Source: a virus
IMG/VR virus record: IMGVR_UViG_3300046796_000370
Location: 1-64,000 of that record
DNA length: 64,000 nucleotides
Direction: 5' to 3' (one strand)
Part shown: positions 24,514 to 33,849 of the stretch, in pieces
Numbering within the stretch: the stretch's first letter is position 1
How the letters are laid out: every line of letters starts with the position of its first letter
Position numbers and translations under genes: made by a program
The notes under the pieces: generated by a model
What the model was told of the DNA's origin: nothing
Database searches by the model: none
The model's input: the letters and a program-made list of their open reading frames with translations, nothing else

Positions 24514-24812
24514 TGATTTCTCCTATTGGGTCTACCATAGTGCTGCCATAATTTGGTGCTAGAATCTTAATGTGTAAACGGGTAGTCACGTCCGGATGGA
24601 TTTGGATCGGCCGCCACTCTCCGTCCTTGCGCACACCGCAGTACACAGAAGGCCGAGGACATATATTCACCAAGTGTAACAGTCCTCGGCCTTTACTGCT
24701 CAAAACCGCAAAATAGGGTGTTTTTAGGGGGTGCACGGCCCCTACCCCCACCTGCGTTAATGGCATTACAACCAGGTTTTACGCATCGTTAAAACTGGTC
24801 AAACCCTTGCAC
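24514..24812 (-). other. Intergenic region with two hairpins and a doubtful frame
   Basis: AGGCCGAGGAC (24650-24660) pairs perfectly with GTCCTCGGCCT (24682-24692), an 11-bp stem with a 21-nt loop. GGGGGT (24727-24732) pairs with ACCCCC (24744-24749). TAATGGCATTA, an 11-bp near-palindrome at 24758-24768, recurs at 63079. A minus frame of 95 codons (24479-24766) spans the region, but it would overlap the next gene by 35 nt and crosses both stems. I treat it as non-coding, but a small gene is possible. Confidence 0.5.
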
Positions 24813-25919
24813 CTACGGCGTTTTACGCAATATCTTTACACCAGGCTCCCCGGTGGTCATTTGTGTGACATTTACTATGACACCACGCGGCGCAGTAATG
24901 ACTATATCCACATGCTGCTCAGCCGGTGGTTCTGGTGGCGGACGTTCGTCTGGAAGATGAGGTGGGTCTGGTGTAGCTGTTGAGCGGCCAGCTAGAACAT
25001 CAACAATAGCACGACAAATTTCTTCAAAGTTCTTATTGTATAGGTCTGCGTCTGCAGATGAATCCACAAAGCAAGTTTCAATTAGGATAGCTGGTTGTTC
25101 AGTATTATTAAGGAAAAATAAATCCGTTCGCTTCTTAGGACCACGATCAATAAAATCGCCTGCGGAACTAATCGCCGCCGACATGTTTGCGGCCAAGGTG
25201 GATTGAGTGACGTACAGTACTTCAGTACCCATGGGCTTAGATGTATCTTCATAAGCATTAAAATGAACACTGATGTCAAGATCGCGGGTTTGCTCATTAT
25301 GAAAATCGACAATACGGTTCAGATTTTCATTTTGGCTGGTTGATACGTTGTCATGAAAAGTTGTAACTTCAATACCGGCAGCGTGCAAGTAATCTGCAAC
25401 AGCATCCACTACTTCACGAGCTTCATCTACCTCATCTAGTATACCGCTTGCTCCCCTGATGTATTTGCCATGGCCAGATGATATCACAACGCTACCGTAT
25501 GGCATTGTAGCCTCCGCATCATCAAGCAAAGTAACTTCTACTTCGTCATCTGTATCGATACCAAGCTCTTTCATTAAGCCAGGACTCAAATCAGCCACCC
25601 GGCCGGTGTCTACGTGTGGTCCCCAGTCGGCAGGAGAAACGGTTCGAATTATTTTTCCTGTCTTAATAGCTCGGACCATTACCTTGGCGGTGAGTAGATC
25701 GTCTCGAGACGTACCAGGAGCTTCGTAATCCCAACGACATGCGATATAGTTTACCTCGGGGTCTAATCGCCTCGCTAACCCGGTTGTGCCGGGTGGCTGT
25801 GTAGGTAGAAATAGATGTGGTGCCATATCCACATTATAGATGAATGCCAATCCTTCACTAGGCGATACACCGGTATCGTCAGGGCCACCAAACCATGAGC
25901 ATGTGCCGCGGACTTTCAT
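24813..25919 (-). CDS. Endolysin: N-acetylmuramoyl-L-alanine amidase
   Basis: The product has 368 residues. Residues about 145-315 form an Amidase_3 domain: VISSGHGKYIRGASG with the first zinc His, DISVHFNAYED with the second, and ILIETCFVDS with the catalytic Glu. It cleaves the amide bond between MurNAc and the stem peptide. The N-terminal half (about 1-135), with KIIRTVSPADWGPH and DLSPGLMKELGIDTDDEVEV, resembles a double-psi beta-barrel domain and may bind the wall. The C-terminus is a proline-rich linker and a short strand segment. No signal peptide is seen, so holin-dependent export is expected; the small membrane gene at 25916-26149 overlaps its start. Confidence 0.88.
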   Translation of the reverse strand: MKVRGTCSWFGGPDDTGVSPSEGLAFIYNVDMAPHLFLPTQPPGTTGLARRLDPEVNYIACRWDYEAPGTSRDDLLTAKVMVRAIKTGKIIRTVSPADWGPHVDTGRVADLSPGLMKELGIDTDDEVEVTLLDDAEATMPYGSVVISSGHGKYIRGASGILDEVDEAREVVDAVADYLHAAGIEVTTFHDNVSTSQNENLNRIVDFHNEQTRDLDISVHFNAYEDTSKPMGTEVLYVTQSTLAANMSAAISSAGDFIDRGPKKRTDLFFLNNTEQPAILIETCFVDSSADADLYNKNFEEICRAIVDVLAGRSTATPDPPHLPDERPPPEPPAEQHVDIVITAPRGVIVNVTQMTTGEPGVKILRKTP

Positions 25920-26149
25920 AGCGTTGGTGTTCCTTGTCGGCAGTCACGTATATCAGTTACTAGCTTTGTTATCAATTCAAATTGTGCCTTATTGCGTTCA
26001 CTCGCGTTAGTTGATACTTCACCAAGAACATAAGTAGCAAAGGCAAGAAAGCCTACATTCACCATCAACAAGGCGATGGCCAACGGCGTACTCTTCATAG
26101 CATTGAGCGCGGTATTTGCTACCTCAGCACTCTGCTCTGTAAAGTTCAT
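25916..26149 (-). CDS. Holin-like membrane protein
   Basis: The 77-residue product has one hydrophobic segment (PLAIALLMVNVGFLAFATYVL, here cut for reading: PLAIALLMVNVG and FLAFATYVL) after a short polar N-terminus. A charged C-terminal helix follows. The ATG at 26149 overlaps the stop of the collagen-like gene, and the end overlaps the endolysin start (ATGA). Size, topology and tight coupling to the amidase support a holin role. A single membrane segment would make it a class III-type holin. Confidence 0.65.
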   Translation of the reverse strand: MNFTEQSAEVANTALNAMKSTPLAIALLMVNVGFLAFATYVLGEVSTNASERNKAQFELITKLVTDIRDCRQGTPTL

Positions 26150-27060
26150 CAGAACGTACCGCAATCTATTGTTAGGTTAGTGTCACTGGGATGCACATGG
26201 TCTTCGCGAGAAAAATTAGTCGAAGTACCAATCGCAGCAGTACCATTCATCAATGGTAATACGGTGGATGGTGAACCTGCACCTGCTGGTCCTGTAGGAC
26301 CTGTTGCACCAGTAGGACCCGTTGGACCTGTTGCACCAGTAGGACCTACGAGTGATGTACCAGCAGGCCATGCTCCTCCAGCCTTTGGTCCAAAGATAAA
26401 ATTCGTAGTTGTATTGATATAAAAATTGCCATTGACCCCTAATCCAGAAGTTGGATTAACAGTGCCATAGAGAACTGTGTTTCCGTCTACACCGGCAGGA
26501 CCAGTTGCACCAGTAGATCCTGTAGTACCAGTTGGACCTGTAGGGCCAGTTGGACCTGTAGGGCCAGTTGGACCTGGGACTGTAGAAGCTGGGCCAGTAG
26601 GACCTGGGGGACCAGTTGCTCCAGTTGGACCGGTGGGACCTGCTGGACCTGGAGGCCCTGCTGGTCCGCCGCCACCTCCAACAACCGTGGTGTCTACAAA
26701 GTTTTCTTCTGTCCAAATTTGAGAAATATAATCCCAATGATACGTGCCAATAGATTTATTTGAAATAGTTCTGGTTGCATGACCAAGCAAAATCAAACCA
26801 GCATTATTCTGTAATACGATAGTATGAGCACTTACAGGATTCCAAATTACTTCTTTTGTAATATCCCAACTCGGCCCAACACCTAAAGATGTAACAGTAA
26901 CATTATATGAAGAGCTACCGGTAAATAGAACACGGTTTGTATCGACAGTATCTGTTGATGGAGCTATCGCAACTACTTGAGAAGTATTCCCATAGATATC
27001 TATAGGAACAGTTACTGGACGTGCATCACCAATGGCGCAATTTGTAAGAGTTAGCGTCAT
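26149..27060 (-). CDS. Tail fibre protein with collagen-like repeats
   Basis: The 303-residue product has a beta-rich N-terminal head (1-125). Two G-x-y collagen-like stretches follow, about 128-195 and 240-265, made of GPTGPTG, GPPGP and GATGP triplets. A small trimer-type domain separates them, and a C-terminal [10 protein letters not shown]-type motif is common at fibre tips. Collagen-like stalks hold trimeric fibres. It is not an animal-derived gene; such repeats are frequent in phage fibres. Confidence 0.8.
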   Translation of the reverse strand: MTLTLTNCAIGDARPVTVPIDIYGNTSQVVAIAPSTDTVDTNRVLFTGSSSYNVTVTSLGVGPSWDITKEVIWNPVSAHTIVLQNNAGLILLGHATRTISNKSIGTYHWDYISQIWTEENFVDTTVVGGGGGPAGPPGPAGPTGPTGATGPPGPTGPASTVPGPTGPTGPTGPTGPTGTTGSTGATGPAGVDGNTVLYGTVNPTSGLGVNGNFYINTTTNFIFGPKAGGAWPAGTSLVGPTGATGPTGPTGATGPTGPAGAGSPSTVLPLMNGTAAIGTSTNFSREDHVHPSDTNLTIDCGTF

Positions 27061-27063
27061 TGG

Positions 27064-27330
27064 CTACATCTTTTTTAAAAAATCCACTAACGTCAATGGT
27101 GGTTGACCTTCTAGCGCAAGCAAACGATTTTCATGATCAAAAAGCACTGTTGATTGTGGATCCGCCGTTGGTTGTATAGGGTCGGGTGGTATATAAGGAT
27201 CTGGTACCCCACCATCCACAAGCCACTGTTCATATTCAATACGATCACGATTAGCTGGGTCATTTGGAATCCATGCGCTATCTGCGATGCGAATCACAGT
27301 GTCAGTTGCAGTAAGTTGATAATCTGACAT
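27064..27330 (-). CDS. Small tail-associated protein (XkdW-like)
   Basis: The 88-residue product includes IEYEQWLVDGGVPDPYIPP and then HENRLLALEGQPPL. This resembles small phage proteins after fibre genes that pair a short YEQWL segment with a C-terminal helix. The start at 27330 is chosen over one 5 codons earlier because the preceding gene stops there. A chaperone or fibre-assembly role is inferred. Confidence 0.5.
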   Translation of the reverse strand: MSDYQLTATDTVIRIADSAWIPNDPANRDRIEYEQWLVDGGVPDPYIPPDPIQPTADPQSTVLFDHENRLLALEGQPPLTLVDFLKKM

Positions 27331-27331
27331 G

Positions 27332-28669
27332 TTAGAGCCTTGCATCTAGCTTGAGGACATTATCTGTTTGTAGCTGAAATCTCTCACCAGCATTGACCGC
27401 TGCACCTCCACCCATCACCCATGCCCAACGACCACCGAACAAACCGACAGTTACGTCAATAGTAGGTGAAATAGTAAGATTAGTATCCCCCCCGGTATAA
27501 AATCGACGAACATTTACAGAAGGTAGAGGCACCGTTACCGTTGGTATTACTCGCATAGGCATGTAAATAATGTACGAAAACATCAGTTGCGTCGCTGATT
27601 CCGCTTGGCCTTGAATACCATATCCAATATATCTAAGATATCGCTGACACGCCACTAGTTCATCAGCATAGGTCGGCAAAACAAATGGAACCATGCTTGC
27701 GGGCGGTAGCACCGTGCCAGGAACAATAATCACACCTGTAATATTGAAAGAGTTTGATGTTGATGCAGCAAGATTCATAGTTGCTGCCGTACCTAGCAAA
27801 TTACCAGCCTGCCATGTATTCGCTGTGGTGCGATAAGTTGTTCCAGCAGCCACGCACCAATTTACAACTAATCCTAATACAGTTCCAATTGGCCATGTTC
27901 CCGTAGTATCCCCTGGAATAGTTACCGTGCACCACTGCCAAGTATTCGCGGCAGTAATCGCCACATCGACTACATAGCTTCGATTAGCGGCAGCATTTCT
28001 AACGGCGACAGCAATATTTCCGGTGATGGTGCAATATGCCCAAAATCCTATCGACATAGGCTGCGCATTCGCAGTGCCCCATCCAAGCCGTGCAACGCGT
28101 GTCCCCTCAATAGTCTGACAAGCATATACAGCATCACCAGCAGACAGCGATGCAGCCGCAGTAGATATTAGAACATTCATTTGATAAACAAAACCAGGAA
28201 CGCCACATGGCGTTTGCTGAGCAGCAGTAATTGCTGGAGTTCCTCCTGTTCCAGCACCAAATCCATCTAATATGTAAGCGTAAGTACGGAAACCAGTTAT
28301 TCCAGTCGTACCAAGTTCCTGACTTATCGACATTGAGCCATTAATCGATAGAATAGGATATACTGTTTTAGAATCTAAAATTTGCTTCGACGTAACCAAT
28401 GACCACTGTGTCGCATTCCATGCACCTGCTGTCACATTTACAAGAGCAACATATAGATTCCCTAAATAATTAATCGGTTGACCAGCGTTATAATTCGCTG
28501 TTGTTGAAAAAAATGGAACACCAACCAAATCTCGAGGAGTCTGCGAAGAATCTACAACACCAAACTGCTTATCAGCAAAATTGACATATGGCACACCTTC
28601 TTGCTGAGCACCAACAGCCGGGCGATTACCGAATATAGCAGATCGAAGAACTTTAAGGATACTTGTCAT
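27332..28669 (-). CDS. Tail fibre or structural protein
   Basis: The 445-residue product has an N-terminus (VPYVNFADKQFGVVDSSQTP) of the type used to attach to a baseplate. The long remainder is rich in Ala, Thr, Gly and Asn, with no repeats, and contains FNITGVIIVPGT ... LVACQRYLRYIGYGI, a pattern common in phage fibre/lectin-type domains. It is a receptor-binding candidate. Confidence 0.6.
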   Translation of the reverse strand: MTSILKVLRSAIFGNRPAVGAQQEGVPYVNFADKQFGVVDSSQTPRDLVGVPFFSTTANYNAGQPINYLGNLYVALVNVTAGAWNATQWSLVTSKQILDSKTVYPILSINGSMSISQELGTTGITGFRTYAYILDGFGAGTGGTPAITAAQQTPCGVPGFVYQMNVLISTAAASLSAGDAVYACQTIEGTRVARLGWGTANAQPMSIGFWAYCTITGNIAVAVRNAAANRSYVVDVAITAANTWQWCTVTIPGDTTGTWPIGTVLGLVVNWCVAAGTTYRTTANTWQAGNLLGTAATMNLAASTSNSFNITGVIIVPGTVLPPASMVPFVLPTYADELVACQRYLRYIGYGIQGQAESATQLMFSYIIYMPMRVIPTVTVPLPSVNVRRFYTGGDTNLTISPTIDVTVGLFGGRWAWVMGGGAAVNAGERFQLQTDNVLKLDARL

Positions 28670-29001
28670 TAATATGTTCCTGGATCAAGAGTCAAGTTAA
28701 CTGTACCGTTTACCGTAAACGTTCCATTAACAGTTAAAGGACCACCAACAGTTCCACCGGTTAATGGGAGATAGTTTCCTAAATCAAATGGGGCTCCATT
28801 AATGTAGAATGCAATAGCGTTGATTGTACCAGGACCTTGATTACCACCGGCCGGGGCTCCAACAACGATACCACCGTTAAAAGAAAGCCAAGATCCATAA
28901 AATGTCCATGGTGATGGAGATGGGAGTGGCCCACCCGGCCCATACCCAAGAGGACCGGTGGTTTGCTGAGTTGGCGACGATAATTTAGCCACGACAGTCA
29001 T
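28669..29001 (-). CDS. Small fibre-type structural protein
   Basis: The 110-residue product has a Gly/Pro-rich start and a C-terminal LPLTGGTVGGPLTVNGTFTV, the PLTGG-TV-G-L repeat seen in many phage tail fibre proteins. The ATG at 29001 overlaps the preceding stop (ATGA). Confidence 0.6.
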   Translation of the reverse strand: MTVVAKLSSPTQQTTGPLGYGPGGPLPSPSPWTFYGSWLSFNGGIVVGAPAGGNQGPGTINAIAFYINGAPFDLGNYLPLTGGTVGGPLTVNGTFTVNGTVNLTLDPGTY

Positions 29002-29309
29002 GATGTTGCCCATTGAACAGCGGTGAATTTATGCGAAGCACTCGGCGCACTCACTGTTACTGGAGTAGTCGTATACGGTATAACTGTATATGATTGACCG
29101 GGTTGTAATGCTATGGTCGTTCCATTAGCCTGAAGCGTGGCATTGGTGACTTGATTTACATACAGCACTTCTGCCGTAGCAAGACCTTGATCAGCAGCTA
29201 TGGTTGGGTTAACAATATACCCACCAGCCTGATTCGTAGCGATTGCTATGACCGCTGTACCAGGAGTCACAGATGTAATAACTGCAGGACCAGAAATAGG
29301 AGTTGCCAT
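28998..29309 (-). CDS. Small virion protein with a shared beta domain
   Basis: The 103-residue protein consists of one domain: GGYIVNPTIAADQGLATAEVLYV, IALQPGQSYTVIPY, then SHKFTAVQW. The same domain is found in the N-terminal part of the 30770 gene and the middle of the 46700 gene. It may be a capsomere- or tail-surface module. The function is unknown. Confidence 0.55.
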   Translation of the reverse strand: MATPISGPAVITSVTPGTAVIAIATNQAGGYIVNPTIAADQGLATAEVLYVNQVTNATLQANGTTIALQPGQSYTVIPYTTTPVTVSAPSASHKFTAVQWATS

Positions 29310-29321
29310 GTGATTTTATCC

Positions 29322-30761
29322 TTAAGCTGTCCATCCTGGAGACTGAACAATACCGGGTTGTGTACCGGGGAAGATTGTAGTGACACCCGTTAAAAAGCTA
29401 ATACCACCCCCCGCTGAACATGAGTATTGTAGACAATTAGGAACACCACCTGTAAATACAACTGCCGGTTCCCAAACCCCAATAGCACCTGCCCCGCTAG
29501 CAATTGCTGTCGCACCTGTGATTATTGGAGTACCCGCAATATTAAATACAAGATTAACAGTCTCTAAATTATCATGATATCCTAATTCCATAAATCCTGA
29601 TAATGAACATTGAAAAATAGCTGGTGAATTTGTTGCACCACTATACTGACAATTACCGTAAATCCCAATCCAACCATGATAAGAAGCAATTGGTGGACAA
29701 GCACCTGATGTAGGAGCAGTGAAATTACAATTAAAGACATTTAATATTCCTCCATCAGATACTGCTTGTTCATAGTATGATTTAAAAGTAAATCCATTTA
29801 CTGTTATATTTCCCTGCCCTGCCGTATAACAACTACGACCGACAGAAGAATAAGGTGAAATATACGATCCTGAACTCGTTGGAGAAGCATCTATTACCAC
29901 ATTACCCGGATTTGCTGAATTTCCTACAATATTCCACGCAGCAATATAAGCCTCACTTTCAGCAAACCCATCTACATATAAACCATCAGCCACACGTAAT
30001 GTAATCGTATTTTGTGAAATATATCGTTGTTTTATCACAGCCATCGCACCAGAAATAGTGCGGAAAGCATCTGTTGTGGTATTAGCAAACCCAGAGTTAT
30101 TGTCATTACCATCTGTTCTAACATAGAATGTGGTCTGTGGAGGTGTTTGTGGAATTGGAGGAATTAACGCATTGAAGTTAACACCATTATAGATAAAAGT
30201 CATTTCTTGGCTAGAAATAAGATTGCCACCAACCATTGGACTGCCATCTGTCCGCACAGCAGGAACAGCAGCAATACCATTTAGTTGAAGTTGAACTGGA
30301 CCAGGGTTTGTATTCTTAACTTTAATATTGAATAACATCCCCACTGCATAAGATGCAGGAACTGGGATAGTAGGACATACAATAAGCCCCGGTGTTGTAG
30401 AAACATCTGTACCGACATAAACAAGTGATGTATTAGCAGGACCAACACCAGCTTGAACAAAAGCAGCCAGAGTGCCAGCGGTTACCAGATTAGCAAAAAT
30501 ATCCGAAGCACTCCAAGACTGTGCCGTTGTACCCTCTTGGGCACGAACAATCGTACAAGTGTCACCCACACGCGCAGTGACATGTACAATTTCATTTATA
30601 GTCTTGGTTGCCTGATCATAGAATGTGGCACAAAAATAGTCACCACCAGTTGGTGATGGAAATTTAACCCCCGTACCGGCCGCAAGTGCAACAGAAGTTG
30701 TAGATGGAGCTATGCTCCCTGCGATTGTAGAAGAAGCATTATTACTCCAAAGTATCGCCAT
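29322..30761 (-). CDS. Tail spike-like protein with beta-helix character
   Basis: The 479-residue product has an N-terminal domain (about 1-105) ending in ATVRAQEGTTAQ-like residues, common in baseplate-attached fibres. The second half begins FYVRTDGNDNNSGF and DAFRTISGAMAVIKQ, a start typical of right-handed beta-helix pectate-lyase-like spikes. It then runs through repeated short strands (NITVNGFTFKSY, ILNVFNCNFTA). It could cleave or bind host polysaccharide; no catalytic residues can be named. Confidence 0.65.
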   Translation of the reverse strand: MAILWSNNASSTIAGSIAPSTTSVALAAGTGVKFPSPTGGDYFCATFYDQATKTINEIVHVTARVGDTCTIVRAQEGTTAQSWSASDIFANLVTAGTLAAFVQAGVGPANTSLVYVGTDVSTTPGLIVCPTIPVPASYAVGMLFNIKVKNTNPGPVQLQLNGIAAVPAVRTDGSPMVGGNLISSQEMTFIYNGVNFNALIPPIPQTPPQTTFYVRTDGNDNNSGFANTTTDAFRTISGAMAVIKQRYISQNTITLRVADGLYVDGFAESEAYIAAWNIVGNSANPGNVVIDASPTSSGSYISPYSSVGRSCYTAGQGNITVNGFTFKSYYEQAVSDGGILNVFNCNFTAPTSGACPPIASYHGWIGIYGNCQYSGATNSPAIFQCSLSGFMELGYHDNLETVNLVFNIAGTPIITGATAIASGAGAIGVWEPAVVFTGGVPNCLQYSCSAGGGISFLTGVTTIFPGTQPGIVQSPGWTA

Positions 30762-30769
30762 GTTATGTC

Positions 30770-32035
30770 CTAACCGATATGAACGGTGTAGTTAAACTGA
30801 TAGGGTAGTTCTAACGCACCTATATCCACAGCTTCTTTAAACTCAGCCATCATCGGTAATGGTTTGTACGATACATATGTTGATCTTAATTCATTCAATG
30901 CAATAACATTATGATTTGGTGCATTTGTACCAAGAAATGGCCCAAATCCATTACACCCAAATGTATTAATCATTTCACCGCCTGTCACTGTTCGCTTCCC
31001 TAAAACAAAGCGAATAGTGATATTGCGGTTGACACCTATAGAGATACTAATCTGTTCGGTATTAGCAATACTCCAATCATCTTGGTCTTCATTAATTTGC
31101 CCTAAATCATTAGCGCCCCAATCGCCATACGCATCTTCAGGCCACCAATTGCGTATTCTGCCATCAGGACAAAACAGAAACCGCCATATACGACGCTTTA
31201 ACCATCTTGTACTAAAATAATTACCGTCACCATGATAAAAGTGCCATGTCAGAATACGGCGATAAAGATCATCATTTGTTAAAACTACATCACCAACCGA
31301 TACCTGCTCCAACATATTAACCGCAGATACTTCCACAACCGGTGGTGTATCATACGGTCGCCAATTTAGCGCCCATGTATTGAGTGGTCCTATTTGGAGT
31401 GGAAGACCCGTGCCAATAGATGGCCGCGCCATTCCATATACACCTTGTCCCACCCAATCAAGCAATGCCTTTTGAACAATAGGACCAGTGTATATCGGTA
31501 AATTTAATGCATTGAATGTATCAACATAATCCTGTTGCATTGTATTCTGAGCTTGCACAAAGCCCTGAAGATCATCATCATCAGAATACTCTTGGTATAG
31601 GTATGATGAAATAACTGTAGTTAATCCCGTCACACCTGCCGGAGGAAACTCACCTGTGCCACCAAGAGCACTTTGTCCACTACCCGGTTGACCGGGGACT
31701 AATGACGGAGGGTATGTAATCTCATATGGTGAAGAAAATATGGCAGTAAACTTGTGACCAGAAGTAACAGCATTGACCCAAACATTTGATTGTGCAGGGA
31801 CAATAAACGATTCTCCCGGCATTAGTTCTACGTTATCATAATTATTCTGTAAATGAGCATCTGAAATAAGACTAATAAACAACGATTCTGCTATATGAAT
31901 ATTTTGGTCTACTGCATCCAGTGGGTTGATTATCAACCCACCATTCACTCCCATATTGGTATTGGCTACTTGGATGGATATACCACCGGTCAACACAGTC
32001 GAAGTTAACCCTGGTGATAAGAATTTATATGTCAT
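30770..32035 (-). CDS. Baseplate or tail-tip protein next to baseplate J
   Basis: In the 421-residue product, the first 105 residues carry the shared domain (GGLIINPLDAVDQ, VELMPGESFIVP, GHKFTAIF). The rest includes ALLDWVGQGVYGMARP, LTWHFYHGDGNYFSTRWLKR and NITIRFVLGKR, as in tail proteins of the I/DUF2612 class. It overlaps the baseplate J gene by 4 nt. This position is typical for the protein linking the baseplate to the fibres. Confidence 0.6.
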   Translation of the reverse strand: MTYKFLSPGLTSTVLTGGISIQVANTNMGVNGGLIINPLDAVDQNIHIAESLFISLISDAHLQNNYDNVELMPGESFIVPAQSNVWVNAVTSGHKFTAIFSSPYEITYPPSLVPGQPGSGQSALGGTGEFPPAGVTGLTTVISSYLYQEYSDDDDLQGFVQAQNTMQQDYVDTFNALNLPIYTGPIVQKALLDWVGQGVYGMARPSIGTGLPLQIGPLNTWALNWRPYDTPPVVEVSAVNMLEQVSVGDVVLTNDDLYRRILTWHFYHGDGNYFSTRWLKRRIWRFLFCPDGRIRNWWPEDAYGDWGANDLGQINEDQDDWSIANTEQISISIGVNRNITIRFVLGKRTVTGGEMINTFGCNGFGPFLGTNAPNHNVIALNELRSTYVSYKPLPMMAEFKEAVDIGALELPYQFNYTVHIG

Positions 32036-33450
32036 CCTTCTATCACCGTCACACGGCCATTTTCAGTATAGAAATAACTGAATGGATCACCAAAAATTAC
32101 ATTTGTTCCAGGAGCAGGAGACGTACCCACACCACCAATAGATACTTGAAATAACAAATTAACGATATACTCTGGTTGTAGCACACCCGCCACAGCTTGA
32201 AGAAATACTTGATTCAACACATTGAAATTAATAGGCGATGTGCCTGCTGGCAGTGAATTAATATAATCCACAATAGCTGGAACAGCCGCTTGTGCCATAG
32301 CTACAGGTGAAACAAAATTAGGTGAGATTGTTATCCAAGTTACCGTGATATCTACTAACTCTTGCGGTGGATTAACATATGGTATTAAAAATGAATCTGG
32401 GTAATCTGTTATGGTGACATATAAGTTGATAGGATTTGGAGCTACTGTCCCACCATATTGATATCGTCCCCATATGGTTGCATCTAATGGAACACTAAAT
32501 CTTTGTGCATCAAGCACCGTAATAGGAAGAACTTGATTGTTAAGAAACGGCATACCGACTACATCAGCAATAATCTCTAAATCACCAGTTTGTAGATTAT
32601 GATTATTAGCAGTAGTGATAACAACCGGGTTGGTGTTGGACACCCCCGCGATTTTTATCGTAGCGCCAGATAATCCCGGTGTATAAAAATCAGCTTGCCA
32701 GATAGCAGATGCAACTTGATATGAATCACCCCCACCCACGATTATAACAAACTGATCACCTTCTTGTTGTACTGAAATTAGACGCTGTTGGACACCCGGT
32801 ACATTCCCAACTAGCGTCTTTAGATACCGCGCCATCCCTGTACTAGCCGCAAGCCCAGCCGTGAAGCATCGTTCACGAAATACGCTGATAGGCTCACCAG
32901 ATGTAGATGGAATACCAGAAACTGGATTTGTTACCGTAAGAATGATATTAGAAGGAACTGATGTTGCTAATTGAACAACTATATTTGCCTGAACTGGCCA
33001 CGCACCTGAATCTGTTGCAAGTGCATACATTGGGAGCGAATTACCATCTTCACCAATGATACCACCATGCTGACATACGTATTGATATGTACCATCAGAA
33101 ACCGTAAATCCCTGTGCTATGACATATCCGGGTGGCCCAGTAAACTGAACATAGACAGAAGTATTAGTGATCGGTTGTGTATCAACTCCATACAAAATAC
33201 CAAGCTGATTAAGCAGAAATGCATTCGCACCAAACGGTGTTACAGAGTTCACTAGATCGACGAGGAAACTATCACTTTCTACAAGAGCATAAACATCGGT
33301 ACTAGAGATATCTTCGATAAGAGAACCCGGTAGATTCGCTGTATAGTCTGGGTTTGTGCCAGCAACAAGCGAAATTAACTGCGACCGCAAGTCTGCCGGT
33401 GATACCGGTTGCAAGCCTTGAGAAGTCATAACTAATGGGAGTACAGCCAT
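32032..33450 (-). CDS. Baseplate J-like protein
   Basis: The 472-residue product begins with the typical LRSQLISLVAGTNPDYTANL and LIEDISSTDVYALVESDS, then LGILYGVDTQ. The middle has FRERCFTAGLAASTGMARYL, and the end has an extended beta segment. P2 gpJ-like proteins form the baseplate wedge. The gene lies between a gpW-like gene and a tail-tip gene, the usual order. Confidence 0.85.
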   Translation of the reverse strand: MAVLPLVMTSQGLQPVSPADLRSQLISLVAGTNPDYTANLPGSLIEDISSTDVYALVESDSFLVDLVNSVTPFGANAFLLNQLGILYGVDTQPITNTSVYVQFTGPPGYVIAQGFTVSDGTYQYVCQHGGIIGEDGNSLPMYALATDSGAWPVQANIVVQLATSVPSNIILTVTNPVSGIPSTSGEPISVFRERCFTAGLAASTGMARYLKTLVGNVPGVQQRLISVQQEGDQFVIIVGGGDSYQVASAIWQADFYTPGLSGATIKIAGVSNTNPVVITTANNHNLQTGDLEIIADVVGMPFLNNQVLPITVLDAQRFSVPLDATIWGRYQYGGTVAPNPINLYVTITDYPDSFLIPYVNPPQELVDITVTWITISPNFVSPVAMAQAAVPAIVDYINSLPAGTSPINFNVLNQVFLQAVAGVLQPEYIVNLLFQVSIGGVGTSPAPGTNVIFGDPFSYFYTENGRVTVIEG

Positions 33451-33456
33451 GATACC

Positions 33457-33849
33457 CTAAATAGGTTGAAAACGAGGATAGCCAGGTCGGGTCTGAACAC
33501 CAATCCTAGAACCATAATTAGTAAGAACAGAGATATTATAAGAAGGAGCAGGTCTTCCGTCGTCATCTATAGCATCAGGCAATATGGTTAAGATTAATGA
33601 TGCGAAGAAACCTGCAAACTGTTGTTGAGTACGAGCCATATAATAATTAGGGAATACTTGTGTTACAACAGATTGATGTGCAGGTATGCCGTAATTAGCG
33701 AAGAATGGAGATTCACCTAAATTTAATTTGAGTACTTGTGCAAGCGCGGTAAGATAAACAGAATCATTGAAGCCATTAACATCAGTATTAACTTGCCACC
33801 AAGTTTTCTTTCCTGTCAGCACGTCTTGCGTTCGGCCATATGTACGCAT
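33457..33849 (-). CDS. Baseplate wedge protein (gpW/gp25-like)
   Basis: The 130-residue product has ALAQVLKLNLGESPFFANYG, the helix and loop shared by gp25/gpW wedge proteins, followed by a beta region with DAIDDDGRPAPSYNISV. It abuts the spike gene by a 1-nt overlap and precedes baseplate J. Confidence 0.7.
   Translation of the reverse strand: MRTYGRTQDVLTGKKTWWQVNTDVNGFNDSVYLTALAQVLKLNLGESPFFANYGIPAHQSVVTQVFPNYYMARTQQQFAGFFASLILTILPDAIDDDGRPAPSYNISVLTNYGSRIGVQTRPGYPRFQPI

Noticed and set aside
24479-24766. Minus-strand frame of 95 codons between endolysin and the small virion gene.
   Set aside because: It overlaps the next gene by 35 nt, lacks an SD, and crosses an 11-bp perfect stem; listed only as a doubtful frame in the intergenic entry.
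26270-26690. Collagen-like DNA as an unusual eukaryote-derived gene.
   Set aside because: Gly-x-y repeats are common in phage tail fibres and the gene sits among fibre genes.
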